Positions 1-5,527 of a stretch of DNA of 5,527 nucleotides are shown here, one piece after another (position 1 is the first letter of the stretch; each line of letters begins with the position of its first letter). A model generated the notes under the pieces. That model did not search any database. It was not told the origin of the DNA and was given only the letters and a program-made list of their open reading frames with translations. The stretch is from Flavobacteriales bacterium (GTDB lineage: Bacteria > Bacteroidota > Bacteroidia > Flavobacteriales > Flavobacteriaceae): the NCBI GenBank assembly GCA_027003085.1, contig JALWYR010000140.1:1-5527 (forward strand). The letters are read 5' to 3'. A program made the translations under genes and the position numbers.

Positions 1-3000
1 CTTATCGCACTTTTGGTGTTTGTCATATACAAAATGATGAAATACGAAGACAGTATTCGTCAGGATCATATCATTGTAAAATATGAAGAAGACGCGTCAA
101 AACCTTTGTTTGCCCCGGCGCCGTTGGACAAACTGAAAGAAGCATCGGCCAATGCGCGCTACGTTTTTCGCACGGGCCCGGTCTATTTTCAGAAAGCACA
201 TATCGAGGACGGAAAAATGGTGGCTTTCGACGATTTTTTTCTCAAAGGGGTCAATTTGGGCGTAGCCGTTCCGGGAAAGTTTCCTGCCGAATTTTCATTG
301 ACTTTCGACGAATATTTGAAATGGTTGGAAGAAATAGGGCAAATGAATGCCAATGTGGTCAGAACTTATACCATATTGCCACCCGAATTTTATAAGGCGT
401 TGAATTTCTACAACTTGCATCACGCCGACAAGCCGGTTTACCTGCTGCAAGGCATCTGGGCAACGGTGCCAAAGGACGAAGATTATCTCGATAAGGATTA
501 CACGCGCAGTTTTAAGCACGAAATAATGGACGTGATTGATGTTATTCACGGCAATGCCGTTTTACCCGAAAAACCGGGTAAGGCACACGGCATTTACACC
601 GCCGATGTGTCAAAATATGTTGCCGGTTATTTGCTGGGACGTGAGTGGGAACCGCGGGGCGTTTTTAAAACCATCAGGAAATACAAGCAAGACCGGTATA
701 ACGGCGTTTTTGTGCAAGTGCATAATGCCAATACTATGGAAGTATGGCTGGCAAAAATGTTGGACTTTGCCGCCACTTACGAAACCCAACAATACCAATG
801 GCAACACCCTTTGTCGTTTGTCAATTGGTTGCCGCTCGATCCGATGTATCACAACACGGAGTTTATCGAAAATAAAAAAGTTAGGGAATACGACAACGAT
901 TTGAGCAGTGTTGATTTTACTAAATTTCACGCTACGGAATTGCTACATACTGGACTTTTTGCCGCCTATCACGCTTATCCGTATTATCCCGATTTTATTT
1001 TTTTACAAAAAGATTATGCCGAAGCGGTAAATCACCAAGGCGAAAAAGACAATTATTACGGCTATTTAAGCGATTTGAAACAACACTGCCCGGGTATGCC
1101 TTTGGTTATTGCCGAATACGGATTGCCGTCGAGCCGCGGAGTCAGTCATTTTAATCCTTACGGCTTTAATCAAGGCGGATTGAGCGAAGCGCAACAAGCC
1201 GGGCTTTCAATAAAATTGCTTGATGATATTGTGCAAACCCGTTGTGCCGGGGCCATATTTTTTGAATGGGCGGACGAATGGTTCAAACACAACTGGCTGG
1301 TAATGGATTTTGAATTGCCTTTCGAAAACCGCAAACTCTGGCACAATATGGAAAACCCTGAACAAAATTTCGGCATCAAGGCATTGGAAGACCGCCGCAT
1401 AACGATTGACGGCAAGATGAACGATTGGCAAAAAATAGATACCGCTTCACAAAAAATCAGTATGACGAATTTTGCCGACGCTACTTATTTTTATGTAGGA
1501 GCGCATTTACCCGGATTTGATTTTGATAAGCATAATTTGTATATCGCCATTGACACCTATGACAAGCAAAAAGGCGATCATAAACTGCCATTTACGGATA
1601 AGCATTTTGACAACGGATTTGAATTTTTGGTCAAGTTACCGGGGCGTCATCAAGCCAAAATATTGGTAGATGAACCCTATTCGGTTTTTACTGATATCTA
1701 TAACGATTATATTCCCGTATATGCTTCCAAAAACAATGCTAATGGAAAATTCATCGACGAACTAATGTTGGTCAACCGGGGCAGGGAAACGCTAACAGGC
1801 GAAAAAACGGACAGTATTGTTCATAATCGCGGGCTGTTGCAATTCGGTAATTCAAGCCGTCCGGAAACGTCAAATGCCGATTGGTTTTACGATGCCGTTA
1901 ATCACAATCTGGAATTGCGTCTCGACTGGCACCTGATCAATGTATCGGATCCGTCGCACCGGTATGTGTTGGACGATAAAGCGGGCACCAAAGCCATTGA
2001 ATACAGCCAAACCGAAGGATTTTACATTTATTTGTTTGTAACCGACAAAAATAATCGTGTGCTCAAACAATATCCCGAAGGCGAGCCGCAATTTTTTACT
2101 TGGGATATGTGGGAAAAACCGGTCTTTACCGAACGGCAAAAAGCTTTGTATGACAGCTTGCAAGCATATTTTGCAAAACCTTTGAAACTTGCCTACGATA
2201 CGGAACTTCCGAAAACCGAAAAATTTGAAATTGCGGATTTTTATATGGACAAACCCGGTGCAATCAGTATCAGTTTTTCCGGACAAAGTTATTCGCAATA
2301 CTTGTATGCCTATCCCATCCTAAAAAAATACGATTTAAAAGCCACTTTTTCCGTTTTGCCAAATTGGGACAAGAAAAAACATTTTATGGCGGAGTATAAC
2401 GGATTGCCTGCCATAAGGATGGGGCGCAACGAATGGCAAATTTTACAAAAAAACGGCTTTGAAATGGCCGTTGAAATTGATGCTAATCCCGCTTGGGTAA
2501 GTTTGAAAGAAAAATTTCCGCAAGTAAAAACGCTTCATATTCCGAAGCAATTCAAAGCCAAATTACCCGGCAGCTTTTTATTTGCACGACAAAACACTTC
2601 GGGTGCCTATAAAAATGTGTCATACCGGTTTATTCCTTCAAATATTTCCGAAAAAAAGCTCTGGGAAACCTTGCAACAAAACAAAGGCAAATGGTCGATT
2701 GTGAACTATAAACATATTTACAAAGACAGTTTGACAATACGAAAATTGGATAGTGTGTCGGTTGCCAATAATTTTGTGCCGTTTGAAAAATTCAGACGAC
2801 AAATACGCTTGATACGGAACACCGGTTATTGGATTGATACCGAACAAAATGTGTTTAAATACCTCTACGAAAAGCAAAAAACCAAATTGCAGACAAAAAA
2901 ATTCGGCGATGTTGTTTTCGTGCGGTTGGTTTCCGGTTTAAATCCGGTTGTTTACAATATGCCGTTGAGCATTCGCTATACCACCGGTGCCGAAAAAGTT

Positions 3001-3105
3001 AAGGTCAGCGGTTCGCAGTCGGACGGTGTTTACGAAAATCGCACGGGCAGTATTATCATCAATGTATTGCCGGGGAATGAAGTAAGAATCGAAAAAATTA
3101 AGTAA
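1..3105 (+). CDS. Membrane-anchored GH-A-like glycoside hydrolase with CBM9-like and degenerate NodB-like domains (5' partial)
   Basis: The frame is open from base 1, so the true start lies upstream; 1034 codons are visible, numbered here from base 1. Residues 1-11 (LIALLVFVIYK) look like the end of a membrane helix. Residues ~75-460 resemble a (beta/alpha)8 hydrolase of clan GH-A (GH2/GH5/GH72-like): FLKGVNLG opens the barrel, NVVRTYT (118-124) fits strand 2, GREWEP (213-218) offers E215 as acid/base, HAYPYYPDF (324-332) lines the cleft, AEYG (371-374) offers E372 as nucleophile, and FFEWADEW (420-427) ends the barrel. Residues ~466-690, opening with ITIDGKMNDW, resemble a CBM9/DOMON-type carbohydrate-binding sandwich. 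Residues ~741-985 follow a NodB deacetylase pattern (AISISFSG, then LKATFSVLP), but the catalytic Asp pair and the HxxxH motif are absent. Residues ~986-1034 form a beta-rich tail. The stop is one base before the next gene, implying an operon. The protein probably acts in the periplasm on a glycan; the substrate is unknown. The domains are confident, the exact family is not. Confidence 0.82.
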   Translation, partial: LIALLVFVIYKMMKYEDSIRQDHIIVKYEEDASKPLFAPAPLDKLKEASANARYVFRTGPVYFQKAHIEDGKMVAFDDFFLKGVNLGVAVPGKFPAEFSLTFDEYLKWLEEIGQMNANVVRTYTILPPEFYKALNFYNLHHADKPVYLLQGIWATVPKDEDYLDKDYTRSFKHEIMDVIDVIHGNAVLPEKPGKAHGIYTADVSKYVAGYLLGREWEPRGVFKTIRKYKQDRYNGVFVQVHNANTMEVWLAKMLDFAATYETQQYQWQHPLSFVNWLPLDPMYHNTEFIENKKVREYDNDLSSVDFTKFHATELLHTGLFAAYHAYPYYPDFIFLQKDYAEAVNHQGEKDNYYGYLSDLKQHCPGMPLVIAEYGLPSSRGVSHFNPYGFNQGGLSEAQQAGLSIKLLDDIVQTRCAGAIFFEWADEWFKHNWLVMDFELPFENRKLWHNMENPEQNFGIKALEDRRITIDGKMNDWQKIDTASQKISMTNFADATYFYVGAHLPGFDFDKHNLYIAIDTYDKQKGDHKLPFTDKHFDNGFEFLVKLPGRHQAKILVDEPYSVFTDIYNDYIPVYASKNNANGKFIDELMLVNRGRETLTGEKTDSIVHNRGLLQFGNSSRPETSNADWFYDAVNHNLELRLDWHLINVSDPSHRYVLDDKAGTKAIEYSQTEGFYIYLFVTDKNNRVLKQYPEGEPQFFTWDMWEKPVFTERQKALYDSLQAYFAKPLKLAYDTELPKTEKFEIADFYMDKPGAISISFSGQSYSQYLYAYPILKKYDLKATFSVLPNWDKKKHFMAEYNGLPAIRMGRNEWQILQKNGFEMAVEIDANPAWVSLKEKFPQVKTLHIPKQFKAKLPGSFLFARQNTSGAYKNVSYRFIPSNISEKKLWETLQQNKGKWSIVNYKHIYKDSLTIRKLDSVSVANNFVPFEKFRRQIRLIRNTGYWIDTEQNVFKYLYEKQKTKLQTKKFGDVVFVRLVSGLNPVVYNMPLSIRYTTGAEKVKVSGSQSDGVYENRTGSIIINVLPGNEVRIEKIK

Positions 3106-3106
3106 G

Positions 3107-4933
3107 ATGACAAAAAAATATTTCATTCATATCGTTTTAATTGTAGCGGGCTTGTTTGTTGCCGGTTGCGGACAAAACAAACTGCGCAAAATCGCCATTC
3201 CGCAAGACGCCCAACCGTTTCCGAAAGCTTTGTTTATCACTACGGGCGTAAATTTTAATCGCGAAGACCCCTCCTTGCCACCGGCTATTGTGTTGGCGGT
3301 TCAGGAATTGTCCAAAAACGGTATTCCGGTCAAATTGGCCGACAGAAACATTTTGTATCACAAAGACAAATTGATGAATCATCAAATACTAATTCTCCTG
3401 ACTGCCAAAGACATACACGATGCCGACAGGGAATTTTCATTGTCGTATATGACGGATAAGGAATTGGAAAATATCAAAGACTTTGTCCGTAACGGCGGAT
3501 TTTTGATCAGTGGCGACAATGTGGGCCGGAATACTTACGAAGGCGATGACAGGATATTGGAAGGCGGCGAATTAAATCCCGGCAATTATGCTTTGTCGGA
3601 AGTTTACGGAATGATTTTAAACGAAGTCAATATTAAAAATTTTGCTGTTTCGGGACGGAAAATTCCGTTCAAACATTTCGAAAAACCCGGTTATGACGAC
3701 GATTTTTGGATGGCCACGGGCATAAAAGCCATTTCGGATAAATTGGACACATTGGCCGTTTGGCATAACGGCACTACAATTTATCCGGCTGTCACCCGCA
3801 ACGAATATGGCAACGGCGTGAGCTATTGGGTGGGTTTGTCAGGTTGGTTAGTGCCAGCCAACGACGGGGGCGAAAGCAGTATTGCTCAAATAGAAAAGTT
3901 TTATGATTTTGTGGCACAAGATTACTACAAACAAAAAGCATTGCCGGTGCAACGGAATTTGTGGCCCGGAGCGCATCAAGCCGCCTTTGCCGTGTCGTTT
4001 AACATTGCCGACACGCTTCCGCCTTACAAATTTGTGATCGAAAAACTGAAACAACAGCAAATCAAGCCTACGTTTTTTGTGAGCGGAACCGTCAAAAAAG
4101 AAATTAGAGATTTTTTAAAAAACCAAAAAGTAGATTTGGCATCGAGTGGTTATGCTTATGCTAACTACACCTCATTGGATTTTGCCGATGCCACGCAGGA
4201 TATCTTGCAAAACGAAGCGGTATGGCAAGAAAAATTTACGGGTTTCCGGTTTCCGTTTACCACGCCGGGCTACAAAGGAATGTTGGCTTTGCAGCAAAAC
4301 GATTACACCTATGACAGTAGTATCAGTGCCAACCATTTGGATTTTATTTTGGGGAGTATTGTGCCGTATAATTTGGTGCTTGCCGGACAAGATTATTACC
4401 AAACAACTGACATTTTCGAGGTGGCGCCAACCTACCACGATGATTATTTCTTTATAGGCAAACTCAAAACCGGCGACTACAAAACACCCAAGCAACTACA
4501 TAAGGATGTGTTGCGCTACGGACAATATTTGCAAGACTATTGGCAATATGCCGTCAAGCCGAACAAAGGACTGATGCTGGTATTGGCACACCCTGATTTA
4601 ACCGGTCATAACGAACAAACTTTTTCGGCCCTGCAAAAGATGATCGACACGATAAAATCCCAAAATGTTTGGCTGACAAGCTTGCCGTCGGTGGTCCGGT
4701 ATTTTAAGAATAATGAACGAGTGTCATTGTTTGTAAAAAACGATGAAAAGCAAACGCTTATTTATGTCAAAGCCGAACCGGATGTGCGGATAAAAAATTA
4801 CGCGGTCCGTTTGGATTTTAAACCTGAAAAAGCCGTAGCAAGCACCGGAACAGCGGAAATAAAACAGGTTGATGATGTTTACTATGTTATTTTTGATGCG
4901 ACCGACAGGCAGGTTATAAAAATAAGGAAGTAA
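3107..4933 (+). CDS. Lipoprotein with GATase/ThuA-like domain and degenerate polysaccharide-deacetylase fold (DUF2194-like)
   Basis: This 608-residue protein starts at ATG 3107, one base after the preceding stop. The start is supported by an immediate signal peptide: MTKK, a hydrophobic stretch, then lipobox FVAGC with C21 as the lipidation site. Residues after C21 (GQNKLRK) are basic, not acidic, so a Bacteroidota surface-export signal is not evident; a periplasm-facing anchor is inferred. Residues ~38-275 resemble a class-I glutamine amidotransferase/ThuA-type fold: FPKALFITTG, then IKDFVRNGGFLISGDNVG (~122-140), then GNGVSYWVGLSGW. No nucleophilic Cys-His-Glu triad is seen. Residues ~286-535 follow the NodB deacetylase fold: AAFAVSFNIAD stands where TFDD is expected, KPTFFVSG follows, ASSGYAYANYTSL replaces the SHGxxH metal motif, GFRFPF keeps R381 and P383, and LVLAHPD keeps H495. 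Deacetylase activity is therefore unlikely. A beta-rich tail (~536-608) follows. Length and layout recall DUF2194 proteins; this is from memory and unchecked. It probably works with the upstream hydrolase on an envelope polysaccharide. Confidence 0.82.
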   Translation: MTKKYFIHIVLIVAGLFVAGCGQNKLRKIAIPQDAQPFPKALFITTGVNFNREDPSLPPAIVLAVQELSKNGIPVKLADRNILYHKDKLMNHQILILLTAKDIHDADREFSLSYMTDKELENIKDFVRNGGFLISGDNVGRNTYEGDDRILEGGELNPGNYALSEVYGMILNEVNIKNFAVSGRKIPFKHFEKPGYDDDFWMATGIKAISDKLDTLAVWHNGTTIYPAVTRNEYGNGVSYWVGLSGWLVPANDGGESSIAQIEKFYDFVAQDYYKQKALPVQRNLWPGAHQAAFAVSFNIADTLPPYKFVIEKLKQQQIKPTFFVSGTVKKEIRDFLKNQKVDLASSGYAYANYTSLDFADATQDILQNEAVWQEKFTGFRFPFTTPGYKGMLALQQNDYTYDSSISANHLDFILGSIVPYNLVLAGQDYYQTTDIFEVAPTYHDDYFFIGKLKTGDYKTPKQLHKDVLRYGQYLQDYWQYAVKPNKGLMLVLAHPDLTGHNEQTFSALQKMIDTIKSQNVWLTSLPSVVRYFKNNERVSLFVKNDEKQTLIYVKAEPDVRIKNYAVRLDFKPEKAVASTGTAEIKQVDDVYYVIFDATDRQVIKIRK

Positions 4934-4964
4934 TACACTTTCGACCAAAGGAAACTTAGGCGTG

Positions 4965-4980
4965 TTTCATAATTTCATAA
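4965..4980. repeat. Perfect 8-bp tandem duplication TTTCATAA x2
   Basis: TTTCATAA occurs twice with no spacer (4965-4972 and 4973-4980) in the gap before the HD-domain gene. The second copy contributes the TAA of the TAATTTTG promoter element; the first gives the near-match TAATTTCA eight bases earlier. It may be chance slippage in AT-rich DNA, or it may duplicate part of a promoter. The repeat is seen directly; any function is a guess. Confidence 0.6.
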
Positions 4981-4985
4981 TTTTG
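4978..4985 (+). promoter_or_regulatory. Candidate Bacteroidota -7 promoter element (TAnnTTTG)
   Basis: TAATTTTG matches the Bacteroidota primary-sigma -7 consensus TAnnTTTG exactly and lies 16 bases before the GTG at 5002, which would give a very short leader. It sits in the only substantial non-coding gap of the window. I see no good TTTG -33 box about 20 bases further upstream, so the promoter is only partly supported. If real, it uncouples the HD gene from the polysaccharide pair. Confidence 0.4.
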
Positions 4986-5001
4986 AAAAAATTACGCATT
5001 T

Positions 5002-5527
5002 GTGAGCAAATATAAAATCATCAACGATCCGGTGCACGGTTTTATTTCGATTCCCGACCGCCGGATTTTGCAAATCATCGATGATAGCGCCTTTCAACGC
5101 TTACGGCAAATTGCGCAAATGGGGCTTTCGTATTTGGTTTATCCCGGAGCGCATCATACACGTTTCCAACACGCTTTGGGAGCCATGTATTTGATGGGCA
5201 AGGCCTTGGATGTGTTGGCGCGTAAGGGGGTGGAAATTACGGCGGAGGAACGTTTGGCGGCCTTGCAGGCCATCTTGTTGCACGATGCAGGGCACGGGCC
5301 CTTTTCGCATGCCTTGGAATACGCCATAGTGCCGGATTTGCATCACGAAGAAATGTCTTTGGCCGTTATGCACCGTATCAACCGCCGTCAGGAAGGTGCT
5401 TTGGATATGGCCATTGCCTTGTTTCGCAACGAATATCCCAAAAAATTCCTGCACGAACTCATCAGCGGCCAATTGGATGTGGACCGTTTGGACTATTTGC
5501 AACGGGACAGTTTTTATACGGGCGTGG
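5002..5527 (+). CDS. HD-domain dNTP triphosphohydrolase, SAMHD1/YwfO-like (3' partial)
   Basis: The first 175 codons of a cytoplasmic HD-superfamily phosphohydrolase (COG1078 type) are visible; the gene runs off the window, and the family is usually about 400 residues or more. GTG 5002 is chosen because the frame is closed by TGA at 4984-4986, no ATG or TTG lies between, and the translation begins at once with the family's usual N-terminus (KIINDPVHGFI). The metal site is intact by comparison with SAMHD1: H57 (in TRFQH), H94-D95 (in LHDAGHGPFSH) and D161 (in LDVDRLDYLQRDS). H98 and H103 match the catalytic-site histidines, and H115-E116 fits the later HE motif. Such enzymes cleave dNTPs to deoxynucleosides plus triphosphate and are often allosteric oligomers; specificity cannot be read here. 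From memory, Bacteroidota often carry this gene just before lpxD and other lipid A genes, which would lie downstream of the window. No link to the preceding polysaccharide pair is evident. Confidence 0.93.
   Translation, partial: MSKYKIINDPVHGFISIPDRRILQIIDDSAFQRLRQIAQMGLSYLVYPGAHHTRFQHALGAMYLMGKALDVLARKGVEITAEERLAALQAILLHDAGHGPFSHALEYAIVPDLHHEEMSLAVMHRINRRQEGALDMAIALFRNEYPKKFLHELISGQLDVDRLDYLQRDSFYTGV

Noticed and set aside
13..15. TTG at 13 as the start of the large gene
   Set aside because: The same frame is open to base 1 and the hydrophobic segment already begins there, so this TTG is most likely an internal Leu codon.
536..904. 122-codon + strand open frame in another phase
   Set aside because: It overlaps the glycosidase barrel, including the GREWEP motif, in a different frame; its translation is rich in Cys, Trp and Arg, typical of an out-of-frame reading.
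1870..2298. 142-codon open frame on the - strand
   Set aside because: It overlaps the hydrolase gene across its CBM9-like and early NodB-like parts, and its translation is low-complexity in character with no recognisable motif; a shadow frame.
4936..4965. Possible terminator after the lipoprotein gene (CTTT...AAAG, ACAC...GTGT)
   Set aside because: The pairings are only four bases each, do not stack into one stem, and no T-run directly follows.
4979..4993. AATTTT/AAAATT inverted repeat
   Set aside because: It is an A/T-only short palindrome without GC in the stem, overlapping the promoter element; expected by chance in such AT-rich sequence.
5101..5502. 133-codon open frame on the - strand
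   Set aside because: It lies entirely inside the HD-domain gene, whose protein shows intact family motifs; the antisense translation shows no recognisable domain.

Overview
The window looks like a piece of a Bacteroidota (probably Flavobacteriia-like) chromosome. The grounds are a moderate, AT-leaning base composition, no clear Shine-Dalgarno sequence before the starts, a Bacteroidota-type TAnnTTTG promoter element in the only real intergenic gap, and proteins of Bacteroidota type. This assignment is an inference; no marker gene is present. All three genes lie on the + strand and coding density is very high. No RNA gene, CRISPR array, insertion sequence, integrase or attachment site was seen.

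Bases 1-3105 hold the 3' part of a very large gene that enters from upstream. Its product has a membrane segment at the window edge, then a clan GH-A-like (beta/alpha)8 glycoside hydrolase domain, a CBM9-like beta-sandwich, a polysaccharide-deacetylase (NodB-like) fold that has lost its metal ligands, and a small beta-rich tail. Bases 3107-4933, starting one base after that stop codon, encode a 608-residue lipoprotein. It has a glutamine-amidotransferase/ThuA-like N-terminal half, a second NodB-like domain that has also lost its catalytic Asp and both zinc His residues, and again a beta-rich tail. The two genes are almost certainly co-transcribed.

A 68-base gap (4934-5001) follows, containing a perfect 8-bp tandem repeat that runs into a TAnnTTTG promoter element. 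From 5002 to the window end is the first part (175 codons) of a SAMHD1/YwfO-type HD-domain dNTP triphosphohydrolase, an ordinary housekeeping gene that probably starts a separate transcription unit.

The most interesting feature is the gene pair: an envelope-anchored hydrolase-like protein and a lipoprotein, each ending in a catalytically degenerate deacetylase fold plus a beta tail. My reading is that they act together at the envelope on one polysaccharide, perhaps an exopolysaccharide in a synthase-type system. The deacetylase folds would then serve as glycan-binding or scaffolding modules rather than enzymes. The substrate cannot be told from the sequence.
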